Origin: Whitmania pigra
Taxonomy: Eukaryota; Annelida; Clitellata; Hirudinida; Haemopidae
Direction of reading: 5' to 3'
DNA: 64,000 nt
Assembly (NCBI GenBank): GCA_021613335.1
Contig: JAJTWR010000266.1
Span: 4,667,001-4,731,000 of the forward strand
The notes under the pieces are model-generated. The model was not told where the DNA came from. It saw nothing but the letters and a program-made list of their open reading frames with translations, and searched no databases. Of this stretch, positions 35,701 through 48,400 are shown in pieces. The translations under genes and the position numbers were made by a program. Position 1 is the stretch's first letter. Each line of letters begins with the position of its first letter.

Positions 35701-37263
35701 ATATTTTTTTGACATTCAATCGGACCGCGGTTCAGTTATCGGTTTCTATGGCAACAATTGAGAGCCGTATTTGTTTTTCCTGAAGCCTTCTTTGTCTTCT
35801 TATCGTCCATTCGGACTTGCTCTGATAAATGACTTTCATTACGTAACAAAGTGGCACAATCTTGATTAGTGATAGCATTCTTTGTCAATGCTATATAAAC
35901 CGGGTTTATAAATTTACCTTTATTTATATTTGGTATAGTTGAGGAGCCATTGTGATGCTGATAAATATATTTTTGCTGGATGTAAAACATCTTTCAGTTT
36001 ATAATTTCAGTGATATTTCTGCTCAAAATTTTCAGGAGTTGATCCAACTGCCAACCAGGATGATGAGATAACAGATAAGGAAATATTTCAAGTGGAGTTT
36101 GATCGCAAGTTGGAACAGTGGTCCTTCCTGACTGCAGACAACAAGTACTGGAGTGTCGAAGCTGCTAGTGGCATACAGGCATCATCCAGTACAAAGTTGG
36201 TGATGATGATGTTGATTTTTAGAACGGTATCAATAACTGTTTATTCTAGTTCTGACAGTTAGTCATCCTCTTCAAAGTGGAAACTTTCATTTCTCCATAT
36301 TTTTTTTATCAGATAAAAATGCCCTCATTTAAATTTTAAAGCTCTTCAAACATGTTAAGGATATTAAATATGACCTATTTTAAGTGACTCAGCAGATTTG
36401 AGATTGATTTTCATTGGATGGTGCCCTGTTGATATTATTGTTATCTTTTCCATATATTCTATTTATACATTTCTATCCTATCTTTTTTAAAAAAGCTCAA
36501 ACCTTTTAAGACATATAAAAATGACTAAATGCATATCATCTTACATAAGCATGCATCACCTATTTAATGAGCAATCTTGATAAAGTAATATCTGACATTT
36601 ACTTGCAGATCTGCCAAGGGTCTGTTTGAGTTCAAGTGGCTGGATGATGGCTCGGTGGCCATAAAAGCGGCCTGCAATGGTCGCTACTTGACTTCAAGGA
36701 TGAACGGAAGCTTGTTCGCCACTGCGGACGAACCGGGAGACAAGGAGAAGTTTATCATAACCCTCCTCAACAAACCACGGCTGGTTCTCAAGTGTGACTT
36801 TGGCTACGTCGGGCTAAAATCTGCCAAATACGAGTGCAACAGGACTGCGTTTGATGCTATTGAACTTAAACATCAGTCTGGCAAGCAGGGCTGCTATCAC
36901 CTGCTGAGTGAGTAGTGTTCTGTATTTACTCGATATCGTATCAAAACCAGAATCTTTCGAGTGCCGTCTCCTCGACAACTAAAAGGACGTGCTGCTGAAA
37001 TCTATTCAAATGAACATTTCACTCTGCAATGATATTAATTGCTTAAATATTTGACAGGTCACACCAAGAAATACTGCTCCGTCGATTCTGCTGGGAATCT
37101 GGTGGCAGAGAGTCCAGAGCCTCACCCCTTCGTCTTGGAGCTGCACGGACAATCTCGTCTTGCCATCAAACCCCTGAACGGAAACTATCTGGTCGGAGAG
37201 CAGAACGGTTTAATCGTTGCCAAAGCCGCTACCGTCGACAAGGCCACCCTCTGGGAGTATTAG
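32754..37263 (+). CDS. fascin (actin-bundling protein)
   Basis: Fascin crosslinks actin filaments into tight bundles in filopodia, bristles and similar protrusions. Five exons join in frame: 32754-33119, 33227-33722, 36036-36195, 36609-36907, 37058-37263, giving 508 residues (family about 490-512). All four beta-trefoil repeats are represented: GLVNHNSKYLTAETFG; EWWTVHLAIHPQVNL; QGVDPTANQDDEITD with NKYWSVEAASGIQ; GYVGLKSAKYECN with HTKKYCSVDSAGN. The protein ends in TLWEY. The regulatory PKC-site region is conserved as SGASLRKKQIW, with S43 at the place of human Ser39. The ATG at 32754 gives MNGVKNDVAEISRLQWKVG; an in-frame TTG at 32715 was not used. Intron 2 is 2.3 kb; the others are 107-413 bp. 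The donor of exon 3 (GTTGGT) is weak but is the only one that keeps the family alignment. Confidence 0.96.
33723..36035 (+). other. fascin intron 2
   Basis: 2.3-kb intron. Open frames on both strands at 34737-35148 show Ser/Asp runs but no domain. Nothing else is supported. Confidence 0.6.
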
Positions 37264-37586
37264 ATCGGGGACCTTTTATATTTTGTGTCCACGTTAGGTC
37301 TTTAGTGACGTCGTTGGCGGTCATTTTGTTATCAACATCTCCGTTTTTTAGCTTTTGCATTTAGTGTTGACGCTACAAAGTATTTTTTGAACCTTGTTTT
37401 ACTTTATACTTCCATGTCACGTTGAAGTCGTAGTGACGAGTCATAAGTGGTGTTCAGTAGTTGCGGTCTTTGAGGACGAAATTCATGTTTCGTGAATTCA
37501 AGTATTTCGATAATTAATTTATGTTCATTCAAGGAATACTAACTAGTGTCAGTATTGTCTATACGCTTAAATCAATTGCAGTCGTT

Positions 37587-37592
37587 AATAAA
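37587..37592 (+). terminator. polyadenylation signal candidate of fascin
   Basis: AATAAA lies 324 bp after the fascin stop and is the first clear hexamer. A second (AATAAAGCG) lies near 38051. Confidence 0.45.
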
Positions 37593-38609
37593 GCTGAGTC
37601 GGTATCTCTCTGTTTCTGTTAGTCTTATCGAGAAATCAGACTTAAAAATCTACTTTCAAAGAAACCTTTTAACTTTGATGATCAAAGTCCCATATGTTTA
37701 CTCGATTCGTACACTCACGTACAGCAATAGCAAACTGGATCGCATGGATGAGATACACCTGTTCAATCCACTCACAATCGGCTCCATGACATCCAGTCGC
37801 CATGATAAATGACAATCAACAACTTCATTCAATTGAAGGTGACTCATGCCAATTAAAAAGTGTCTTTATTAAGTAATTTGTGTTATTTGAACTCCCTTTA
37901 ATTGCTTCTGAATGAGTAGTTGTTATTAAGTAGTTATTATTAAGTAATTATTGCAACACGATGAAAAAAACATCGACTCAAACGAGCTAAATTTTTTTGA
38001 AAGCATCAGTTTTATCTGTATAACCATACATAAAAATCTATGTCTTGGCCAATAAAGCGTTTTAATCCAATTGCCAAATTCATGTCAGTGGTATTATATA
38101 TACATATTGAACCACAAATCAATATGACCCGGTGGCGCTCAAACGTCTGGTCATGCTAGTTCAGCCTTACAAAGCCTTGCTTTGTTTTCTTATTGTTAAA
38201 ATATTTGTTACATGTATATCTTATCGATTAAATTGTGTTCCCCCGTTTAGCGTCCGTTGATCTAAAGTTTTGATTCTAACCTACTAGCAAGCAGTCTGTA
38301 AGGTTACATGCTCATATTATTTACAAATATTTGTTATACCAGTGCATAAATACGATGTTTGTTATGAAGGCCAGAAGTTTAAGAAGTTTGATAGGTTTTT
38401 GATAAAAATTCTCATGCTGTCATTGACTATTAAGTATAAGTGGTCCATAAACGGAACGAAGTTCCTTCTTGGAGATCTCGCATTTCGTTTTGCTTACTGC
38501 TTGTTATGATTTGATGGTTAGTAACAATGTTTTGTGGAAGTGCAGAAAAACGTTCGCGCATCAAAATTTACAGCAGATTTCAAGAACACAAGAAAACGAT
38601 GTTTTTCAA

Positions 38610-38809
38610 CAGGGACGTAATTCCAGCTTTTTCCAAGGGGTGGCGAACCCTCGCACAACTTGAGAAAATGACCTTTTTTGCTTCTAGCCAAAATTTAGGA
38701 AGGGGCAAACCATCATTAAATATGAAGAGATACCCTTATTTTGCATTTAGTCTAAAATCAAGGGAGGTCGTGTATCATCCTCTGTCCCCCCACCCCAATT
38801 ACGTCCCTG
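38610..38809. mobile_element. 200-bp hAT-type MITE
   Basis: The ends CAGGGACGTAATT are inverted over 13 bp. The flanks TTTTTCAA (38602-38609) and TTGTTCAA (38810-38817) are an 8-bp target duplication with one mismatch. The termini are the same CAGGGAC as in the relic at 17000-17062. No coding capacity. Confidence 0.85.
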
Positions 38810-38969
38810 TTGTTCAATATTTTGCTTGCAAAATAATTGCCTTCTACGTTGGCCAGAATCTCGAAGGGAAGCTCACTCATCCTTCCATCACTATGAGGTG
38901 CAGGAAGGACTTAGACTTCTTAAACAACAATAAATTAATCTTATGTTATTTTAATTGCTTGACATAGGG

Positions 38970-39045
38970 GATTCAAATCATCCATTTGAGAAGCGCAGCC
39001 GCTAAGGCGCATAATCGGAAGTCCTAACGCTTCGTCTTGTTATTA
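38970..39045 (-). repeat. possible tRNA-derived SINE head
   Basis: The minus strand reads GCGCCTTAGCGGCTGCGCTT and then GATGATTTGAATCCCC, resembling an A-box and B-box pair about 30 bp apart. It does not fold as a standard tRNA, so a decayed SINE is the better reading. Confidence 0.3.
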
Positions 39046-39856
39046 CATGAATTCTTAAGTTATTAAATTATTAAGCATAACGCTTTCAAGCTAAAAAATG
39101 TATTTCTTACAGTATGTAGATAATGAAATGTGTAATAAATTGTTTTATTATTCTCTTACATTTGTATCAATCTATGGGTCTTTCAAGAGTTACAACAACG
39201 GACTACTAGTGACCTTCCCAAGCCATTCGTACAACTAAGATGGAATTATTTGAGTCAATTACCTATAGTTCCAATGTGAATTGATAGTTTAAATTTACAT
39301 AATAACTAAATCAAATTTATAGGTTTTATTGCTTTTATATTTAAGCTGTTATAATTGACAAATACTTTGCAAATCGGATGATTCAATTATTAAATTATTT
39401 TGAAATAATATTCTTCAATCGTTAAATAGAACGATATAGATATTTGGACAGAGGAAGTTTCAGATAATCAGATGCACCATTAATAAATCTGGCAATATTA
39501 TGCTAATATAATAATAAAATTAGCAAATTGTTAGAATTATGAGCACAAAATCATTGATATATTATTTTAAACAAATATTTTTATGGATTTACGCATTTTT
39601 TTAAAATAAATTGTTTCATAATATTTTAAACATTAAAATAAATAAAAAATTAAAAATATAAAACTTATCCAGCAACAAAAAATTAGTTTTTTTCACATAG
39701 ACAATCCGTATTCGGGCGGTGTATTGGCTAGCACATCACTTCCTCCGTGTACAAACCAGGAGCTCGTGAGTTGCCGGCCTTAGCCTTTTATTTGTGGTAG
39801 TTCGTTATTCTTTGTTCGAATCTCTAGGTGCTCTTTTTCTTTTAGAAAACATTAAC
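39046..39856. other. AT-rich spacer and NDK 5' region
   Basis: No gene. A GC-richer patch at 39712-39785 may be the NDK 5' UTR exon or a SINE-like fragment. A good acceptor, TTTTTCTTTTAG, ends at 39844 just before the NDK ATG, so a non-coding first exon is likely. Confidence 0.4.
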
Positions 39857-40579
39857 ATGGCTGACGAACAAACTTTCATCATGATTAAGCCTGATGCCGT
39901 TCACCGCGGTCTTGTCGGTGAAATCGTCAAGAGGTTCGAGCAGAAGGGATTCAAATTGGTAGCCATGAAGTTTATGTGGGTAAGTAAGCCTTAAACTGAT
40001 TAATTCTTTTTCTGAGTTTCTTACCCCGATCATACATATTTATTTTCACTGTAAATGAATTATTTGGGCTCCATGCGTTTAGCTCATGTCATTTGGCGTT
40101 TTCTCAGCCTTTGTCTCAGTTTACAGTGTAGCCATTAAGTTATATTGCAGAATAATGCTAAATTTTGTGTTTTCTAATTTCAGGCACAGGAAGAGCTCCT
40201 CCAGAAGCACTATGCTGACCTGAGTGCTAAGCCTTTCTTTCCCTCTCTTGTCAAGTACATGTCTTCTGGTCCTGTTGTTCCCATGGTTGGTAAATTACTT
40301 ACACTGACTTTCCAGCTGCCTTTTTATTAATTTGTAAATTCTATTTAGGTTTGGGAAGGCAAAGGTGTTGTGAAGACCGGAAGAGTCATCCTCGGTGAGA
40401 CCAATCCCGCCGATTCCAAGCCCGGCACCATCAGAGGTGACTTTGCCATTGAGGTCGGAAGAAACATCTGCCACGGAAGTGACTCCGTTGAGTCTGCCAA
40501 GAAGGAAATTGCCCTGTGGTTCGATGAGAAGGAACTCGTCAACTGGACCCCAGTTGCCAAGTCATGGTTGTATGAGTAA
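39857..40579 (+). CDS. nucleoside diphosphate kinase, group I (NME1/2 type)
   Basis: The enzyme transfers the gamma phosphate from a nucleoside triphosphate to a diphosphate through a phosphohistidine, mainly in the cytosol. Exons 39857-39979, 40184-40285 and 40349-40579 give 151 residues, the usual length of the hexameric group I enzyme. Visible hallmarks are [20 protein letters not shown] at the N-terminus, [18 protein letters not shown], the nucleotide-binding [17 protein letters not shown], and the active-site loop NICHGSDS with H117. The end is SWLYE, as in animal homologues. The ATG at 39857 gives MADEQTF, the normal start. An in-frame upstream extension exists but lies before the acceptor at 39844. 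No transit peptide is seen. Confidence 0.97.
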
Positions 40580-40646
40580 ATAACTAATTGTAGCTATGAA
40601 CCATGTTTGGTGATGTTTTCTTGGGATTCACCATTTTATCTTGACC

Positions 40647-40652
40647 AATAAA
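40647..40652 (+). terminator. polyadenylation signal of the NDK gene
   Basis: AATAAA lies 68 bp after the stop codon, followed by T-rich DNA. This gives a short 3' UTR. Confidence 0.7.
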
Positions 40653-40679
40653 ATGATTCCATTATAATTTTGTGTTTGA

Positions 40680-42230
40680 TTTTCTGTCAATTTTAGAGTT
40701 GGACTAATGTGCAAATCGGGTGATATTAATTAATTTACATGTGTGTTGATCTGGTTTACTTGCTGTTTTCTGGAGGTTCAGATGCTTATGGTTATACATT
40801 AGGTTAGATTACTTGGTCCACAAGGGCTGAATTTATCTCTTAATTTTGAGGGAGCTGCCTTGGCTTTAATGTGCAGTATTAACATGCGTGGTAAATATTG
40901 TGGCCATTTGTTTTTTGAATAAATTATATATCCTTATAAGCCTTATCAGCTTTTTGAACAGCTTAGGAGATGTGGTAAAATTATGTTGCAATTGAGCATA
41001 TTTGGATCTGGTTTTTGGTTATTTGAGATGGTTTCATTCTAGGTCATTGCCGCTGACTCAGCGGTTTTAACCCTGCTTGACGCTTCAAGATATTACAAAG
41101 CCATGGGCTGGTTGCAATATATCCGGAACTGAATGAAAATGGGGGATGGATTCTTAATAAATTTTATGGAGATTGAAAGGCACATTTTGCAAGAAGCTAT
41201 AATAAAGTTTTCCGTGCATGATTTGGTTGATGGAGACATCAACTCTCCTTGCTCATCCTATAAAACAGTCTGTTGTTATTGTTCTAATAATGATAACATT
41301 AGTCAATAATTATTATATTAAAATTGTATTAATTATTGTTTTCATAATTTTTTGATTATTTAATTTGTCCATGCCCCATTAAGCAATGCCTTCTATGGTT
41401 AGTAGCTTGCAGAGATCTTGCTGAGTTAATTTAAAAGCAATACTTTATAAAAAGAACTCATTAGTATTAATAAGCTAGCTGTTAGTAATTATGAACATGT
41501 TAATATTAATAAGAGGGCAAGTATTGGCAATAACCTTAATTATTTGTGTTATAAGAATCTCAATTCAAAGACAATCCTGCCCTGTTGATGATGAATGATT
41601 CTGAGGAAGTGGTGGGAATTATTATTCTTTAACATGTTTATTATAATTTATCAATTGTTCATTGCTTTTATGGAGATATTTATATTTTAATAATAATGAA
41701 ATAATGAATAAAAAAGAATAATAATGATGATAATAACAATAATGATAATAGTAATAATAATAGTAAAAATAATAATGATGATAATGATAATAGTATTAAT
41801 AATAACAATAGTTAATTTTGAAGGTGCCATGTGCATGAGCATCAGAGAGATTCTATAATTTATTAATTAGTCGAAAAGCAAATTGACATTTTAAATTTGT
41901 TTATTTCCAAGTTAGGAGATATCGCTCAAACAAGGCCTTCAACAACAAATATGACGGCACAGAGGATGCTTTCAATTGAATCATAATTATTATTATTATT
42001 GTCGGCATCATTACACTCGTCGTAATCATCATCAACATATGTCATATTCATGTGCTGACTGTTGTCAACTTTTGGCTTTCTTAGGTTGAACATTCTCATG
42101 GTGAATTTGCATTATCGCTGGTTAATGTTTTTAGTTCGATTATTATTTAGTTAATTATTCATTCTTAATTTCCAGTTTATACTCTTTATTATTATCATTA
42201 TCTTTGGCTATGATCATCGTCTATGTCATT
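40680..42230. other. intergenic, AAT-rich tract at 41695-41815
   Basis: No gene seen. An interrupted AAT/GAT microsatellite occupies 41695-41815. Confidence 0.45.
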
Positions 42231-42236
42231 TTGTGT

Positions 42237-42305
42237 CTTAGTGCCAGACTGCGTACATACAAATGTTGTTTATGTTATTCGTCAGTGTACTTGTTAATAT
42301 GCATC
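42237..42305 (+). repeat. direct repeat, copy A
   Basis: TTAGTGCCAGACTGCGTACA, then CGTCAGTGTACTTGTTAATA. The first half recurs at 42981-43008 (TTAGTGCCAGACTGCGTCCA) and the second half at 43803-43858. The copies flank and interrupt the hAT/gypsy remains. Confidence 0.65.
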
Positions 42306-42861
42306 GGAGGTTGGACACCGTTTGACCGCCTGACCGTGTATTTGACGAGTTGAGTCGAGTTGGGAGACGGTATGAACACGAATTCTCCATGACATTAAAA
42401 AACTTTTCAATATAAATTAGTTTGTTTATATTGTAGTTCTCAAGCACATTTCTTTCGCTTACAAGAAATTCCTCCACTACATTTCTTCTTGACTCGGATA
42501 GTGAATAGATAAATTGTTATTTATGCGATATGGTTAGTATCTAGTCATAAAATAGACGTTAATAAAATCGTTTCGAGGTAGCTCAATATAATTTACAGTC
42601 ATCCCAACAGAAGCCAAATAATTTAAAAAATAAAACACTATACTACATCTTTATATTTAAAAAAGAGAATTTATTTTTCTGATCAGTCGTAACGATTAAA
42701 ACGGACCATGGCCTTGTCAAAACGGTTCTTAACGGGTCACGGCAAGCTGTCGTAACCAGTCACGACCAAAGGCAGATCTAGAACACTTTGGCGGGATCCA
42801 CATATTCGAACCGGTAAGCGGATTTAGTGGAACCACAGCCACTAAAATTTAACGCCGGAAG

Positions 42862-43543
42862 TTATATAAATAATTTGAAGAATTTTAAATTTAATTTTTT
42901 TTTGTGAATTACCAATATCCCCAAGTGATGAGGTTTGGTTTGCCGGAACTTCCTTGTCAATTGTTGCAACAAAATTTGATTTAGTGCCAGACTGCGTCCA
43001 TAGAGTTGTAAAAAAACATGTTTTTTTTGGTCCGAGTTTTTTTTGTGTTTTTTATGAGTTTTTTTGGTTTTTTTTTGGTTTTTTTTTGGTTTTTTTTTTT
43101 TTTTTAAATTTATCGATAAAATGTTCCGTTTATCATTCTGGATAAATGAATAGGCACTGAAACTTCTTTCAATTACAGCGGTTGTTGCAGGCAATGGCAA
43201 AATCTTAGAAGTTACTTTAGCAAGAGGTCGTGATGAACATATATCTTTCCACCAAGCTTCTTAATGATATTACATTGGAGCCCCATCTAGTTTTCACAGG
43301 CAGTTTCAATGATGTAAAAGTATTTTGTGGAAGGACTTTGGACTTCAACAATGCTGTCAATCGATTGCTTCTTTTGAACTCCTTTATTACATTTATTGAA
43401 CTTGATATTACCTGGTTTATAGGTGTCATCTTGGCAATATCATTCATCAAGAGGTTAAGTCCGTGAGCACAACCATAGCAATAAATGTGAGGATATTTCT
43501 GTTCAATGATTGCCCCCACTGAAGTTGATTTTTGTAAAGACAA
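42862..43543 (-). pseudogene. hAT transposase remnant (broken)
   Basis: The minus-strand frame 43543-43217 reads YCYGCAHGLNLLMNDI, VIKEFKRSNRLTALLK and LKLPVKTRWGSNVISL, the central catalytic-core segment of a hAT (ZBED-like) transposase. The next frame, 43200-43110, gives PATTAVIERSFSAYSFIQND and KRNIL, the C-terminal dimerisation motif. The 200 or so residues that normally separate the two blocks are gone, and both are frameshifted. The apparent Lys-rich tail is a translated T/GG homopolymer tract (43015-43105). The type differs from the hAT remnant at 21297-21475. No terminal repeats could be assigned. Confidence 0.8.
43015..43105 (+). repeat. T-rich homopolymer tract
   Basis: Runs of T8-T18 interrupted by GG. 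A similar T8-G tract lies at 43695-43735. Confidence 0.8.
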
Positions 43544-43802
43544 AAGATGCTGAATATTACGTAATAACTTTACAAAAATTAATTAATAATTTCCTGCACG
43601 ATAAATAATTACAAAATTAGTAATAAACAATAAAACTTTTTTTAATTAATTAATTTTTTTAACTTAACTTAATTTTTTTAATTAACATTAATTTGTTTTT
43701 GTTTTTTTTGTTTTTTTTGTGTTTTTTTTGTGTTGAAATATTTCAAAAAAAACAAAACATTTTGAAATAAAACAATTGAAATATTTCACGCTCACAACAC
43801 TA

Positions 43803-43858
43803 TGCGTCCATACTAATTGTTACCATTAGGCGTCAGTGCACTTGTTAATGCCTTTGCC
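43803..43858 (+). repeat. direct repeat, copy B
   Basis: GCGTCCATACTAATTGTTAC and CGTCAGTGCACTTGTTAATG match copy A (42250-42300), at roughly three quarters identity by eye. The copies are 1.55 kb apart. Confidence 0.6.
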
Positions 43859-43904
43859 TTTTCCGGCTCTTTTGTCTTCTGTGGCATATTGTAAGTATTC
43901 ATCG

Positions 43905-44335
43905 AATTATTGTTAAAGTGAGGAGGTTTGGCTCTCGGAACATGCCAGAAGCACCAACATTCTCCACCACGAGCTCCTAGTTATCCTTGGGATGTTCCTA
44001 GACAGCTGGGGACAAAAATTCAATAAGATTTTACCTTTTCAGGGCCAGAATTTTCTTGTTGTCGTTGGTTCATATTCCAAATGTGTTGAAGTATCGCACA
44101 TGAGAAACACTTCTGTGTACAATTACACTTATAGTACAATTGCTGTCCTACGAGCCCTGTATGCTACACATGGTATTCCCGATTTCATTGTGTCTGACAA
44201 CGAACCACAGTTTTTATTTTTCGCAAACAAAACCTGATCCATTCCATGCTCGTCCCATGCCCCCAGTAACGGTCAAGCTTTGCGAACAGTAAAAACTGCT
44301 AAGAATAGTCTTCAGAAAATCATACCTGGTAAGTT
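43905..44335 (+). pseudogene. Ty3/gypsy-like integrase fragment (broken)
   Basis: The plus strand reads PPRAPSYPWDVPRQLG near 43965. In another frame (44040-44230) it reads FQGQNFLVVVGSYSKCVEVS, RALYATHGIPDFIVSDNEPQ and F. A third short frame (about 44250-44330) resembles the region after the catalytic core (SNGQA, then a QKIIPG end). This is the integrase central domain of a Ty3/gypsy-type LTR element (K02A2.6-like). The first core Asp is not visible in frame; the second is kept in VSDNEPQ. At least two frameshifts and no LTRs are seen, so this is a dead fragment. Confidence 0.8.
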
Positions 44336-44339
44336 TACG

Positions 44340-45420
44340 TTTTCCCAAACTCATGTCATAAAGCTTGAGAAGGGCGTCTATTTGGACACGAGCGTATTGT
44401 GGTTTTGTTTGTTCTGTTTATTCTGAAAATCTGTGCGCAAAATCCTCGCGTATTTCTTTCTTACGTTGAGCCCATAGATCAGGAATATTTTCTGATTCAC
44501 AAAATCCAGATATTATTGCGAATTTATAGAAGTGATTCGTTTGCTTTTTTCTCATCTGTGAATTCGTCGACCAAAGTATCAAAGTCACCTTTTGCGATGG
44601 TTTTGTGGTACAAAAAGGGACTATCGGAGCAAAAACCTGGAGAAAACATTTATTGACAATCAGCAAAGTTTTAAATATAAACTTTCTAATATTTAAGAGT
44701 CAAACACATGTACAATAGAGATGATGAAGCTTGATGGTGAAAGATGTACATTGCACAGCCGTTGGACAGCCCAATACTTTTTATGGTTTGGGGTCGCCAC
44801 AGCGTGGCAAGTTCCTTTAGGGGGCAATAGAAATGGTCCGTGTCATTAGAAAAGTTGAGAATTGAAATGTTCTAGGAGGATGCATGCAATCGAGTCAACC
44901 TATTCCTCAATAAGCTTACATTTTTTCAAATGAAGCGATATTGTGTCCCGTCAATTCAGAATAACATGAGGAAGAATGCAAACATTAGAAGCTTAAAAAG
45001 CAATAAATACTTAAAGATACTCAAATGTCGATTGCCAGCCTGCGAGTGATGGAAGATAAATGGAAGTTCAATTGCCTCCGTTGAACGCGTTAAAAGCTCA
45101 TTTCGGAGATTGGAGTGCAGAGTGGAATGACTTATTGCTTGGTACCTGATATTATCCTTTTATCCAAATCTATTAGTGCAGGAATTTTATTGCAAGAACA
45201 AGTCTGAGATGTATATCTGAGCTGAAAAGAGCTGAGGTGGAATGAAATCTAATAGGACGAGGTATTTTATTGAATAAAACGTAAATTCGCTGGCGAAGAG
45301 TTAAACCGGTCGATGGAAAAATTGATAACGCGACTGACGCAGGTACAATCCACGTGTGCACGATGCATGCGATGCTCCGATGACATTAATTTAGGAAAAG
45401 TTTGACAAGTTCGACTTAGA
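44340..45420. other. spacer before the adenylyl cyclase gene
   Basis: No gene seen. ORFs at 44399-44666 have no domain. The cyclase promoter should lie here but has no distinctive TATA. Confidence 0.4.
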
Positions 45421-48400
45421 ATGGAAAAAATGCTTGCTCTACTTCGGCTGCTTTGTTGCCCTTTGTCGCTGAATCTGGGCGTGTCACTCGAACTTAGACG
45501 CTTCTTTTATCAGTTGATTTTTGTTGCGCTCCATCAAATTGTTTGGATCGTGCACTGGAAATTATGTGGAAGTTACGAAAGTTCTACTTTTCCTGTGATT
45601 TTGTCGTCGATATTTCTTCTTGCATCCGCTACGTGGACGGTTTTTATGACGTCATCATCAAAGCGTGTGCATCCTTTGGAGATGCCAATATTTCAAAAAA
45701 TTGATGAAAAGTTAAAAATACGAGTGAACAAGATTTTCATCTTCATTTCATCTGGTGCGGTGCAGATTGCGTTTTGTGCCTGCAATTTAATTTTTATTAA
45801 ATGCCGTTTCTGGAATTCCTTGTCACGGCATGCGGTCATTTATCTCCGTTTGCAAACAGTAAACGTCTTCCTCTTCGCCTTTGGTCATCTACCGTTTTCA
45901 ATAAAAGTCATTGAAAGCATTGCTTGTGCAGTTATTTTTGAAACATGGGTTACCGATTACGAAAGTGAAAGTCTTTCACTTCTGGTTGAGCCACAAGAAA
46001 TGTTCAACATCGTAATCTTTCACAGTTACTCCATCGCGTTTGTGTCGTACTTTTGCTACGCTTGTTTCACTCCTTATTATAAGAAGACAGTTGACAAGGT
46101 AACGGAATTTGCAAAGATGGCAACTCGTCTGCACAAGCAAGAGCACCAGGAATTGGATCTAATCCACTCTTTGGTTCCCCCAAAACTTGCCGAAAAAGTC
46201 ATGAAATCATCTACAAGTGACACATCAGTGAACAATTCAGTTTTCCGCGACTTCTACGTGGCTAAAATGGAAAACGTGAGCATCCTGTTTGCAGACATAG
46301 TGGGCTTCACTCGAATGAGTTCAAACAAGACAGCTGAGAGCCTCGTAGAAATTTTGAACGATTTATTTGGGAGGTAATGTGATGCTCATAATTTTTATGA
46401 TGACCATATAGAAGATTGTAAGCCTATTCAGTTTAACAGCTTTTAAAATCAAAATGAACTTCAATTCAGGTTTGATTTGATTTGCTCGGAATCTGGCTGT
46501 GAAAAGATTAGCACCCTTGGAGATTGTTATTATTGTGTATCTGGATGTCCGGAACCACGGACTGATCATGCCGTGTGTTGTGTGACCATGGGTCTCATGG
46601 TTTGTCGAGCCATCGTGCAATTCGATAAGGACAGAAACGAGGAGGTGGATATGAGAGTCGGAGTCCATTCCGGATCTGTCCTGTGTGGCTTGGTTGGAAC
46701 GAGGAGATTCAAGTTTGATGTCTGGTCGCACGATGTGACGCTGGCCAATGAAATGGAATCCAGTGGAAAACCTGGAAGAGTGCACGTGTCGGATGCCACC
46801 TATCAACTGGTTTCGAGTGACTTTCGTGCTGAACCTGGAACCGATCATCCAGGTGAATTAGAAATTCAGTCTTCCATGAACATCGAAATGTTAAGTGACA
46901 TAATTAAATGATTTTACCAGTGGTATGAATAAATATTTTCGAGTACACACCTGGGTGCAAAGCGTTTAGTCGCGCAATATACCTGCTGCAAGAAGATTTT
47001 TATAAATTCTGTCATTGAAAATATCGTGCCATGATATCATATAATTTTTCGTTTGGAATAATGTGTAATAGTATAATAAGAATTTCAATATATATATATT
47101 ATGTGAGTGGCACTTATTCCCATGAAATACAGTTTTAGCAATAACTGGAAATATTATGATTGGAAATAATGATTGACACTCAAAACATGACAAAAGATTC
47201 CGTGGGATTGCATAAAATAATTTTCTAAACCTCGTCATCTGTTAAATTGAGTTTTTTGTAAAAATTTTTAGAAAGTAGACATCATAAACTGTTAGCTAAA
47301 TGAATTAAATCTTTTTCTAATTAATACTTATTATAGTGTGTAACTCTCATATTTAATGTGTAACAATCTAATAACAATTTCTACATATATATATATATAT
47401 TTAATTTGAATGGCACTTATTCCTATGAATAAATTAATTACGTAATACATATAATATATATTATAATTATTATGTAAGATAACAAAGTTTATTATTATTT
47501 GAAAAATATTTCAGACCTCAGATGTAAAAATGTTCTGGTGGAAGAATACAATGCAGAACTACAAAAATACGTTATTCGACATGAGGTGGAATCAAATTGT
47601 ACGTTTATTTACCATTAATAATAAATTTACTGATTAATTATAATTTCAGTACATAATATAAATGTACCTAAAATTAAATTCGTATCAAAGATGATAAATC
47701 ATCACTACGAATTATTATAATAAATAACAATTAATAATAATATATTATAAATATATTGGAAATAAGTAATCTGACGCGTTGCCATCAGACATAAAGACAT
47801 GGTTCATAGTTGATGATTTGGACACCCAGCAAAGCAAAAAATTGGAAACAACGGAAACAACGAACAGCTCCTTCACTCCGAGTTTTAGAAAAATGGAGAA
47901 CAAAATTGAGGACGACATAAAAATTGGTGACAACGATTTGTTAAAATATTTTTCACAAATGGAAAATTTGAACTTTAAGAGGTCACGTGACGAAGTGAAG
48001 CAAGAAAGCAGCTACTTGAAATTAGAGGATGACGTGGAATGTTCCGGAAAGAAATTAATTAAAAACGTTTCTGAAAAAAGCATCTTTCTCTCTTTTCTCA
48101 TGCTGCAACTGATTTCTTCATCCATTCGAATAGACAACAAGATTCTGACCATAGTTTGGTCCCTTATGTACTTTCTCACAATCCTCACAGTTGTTGGCGT
48201 CACGCTTTTAAAACTGTCTCCACCAAAACACGATACATGCTTCAGTGCCATGAGAAATGGATTCACATCTGAACGACTGAACTTGTTGGAGGAAATATTT
48301 AATTTTTACTTGATATGCTTATCCATCATTTTGCCAATTACTTTCTACTTCTCAAGCAAACACTACAGCAGCAACGGCGATTTTGTTCTCCAACTCATAG

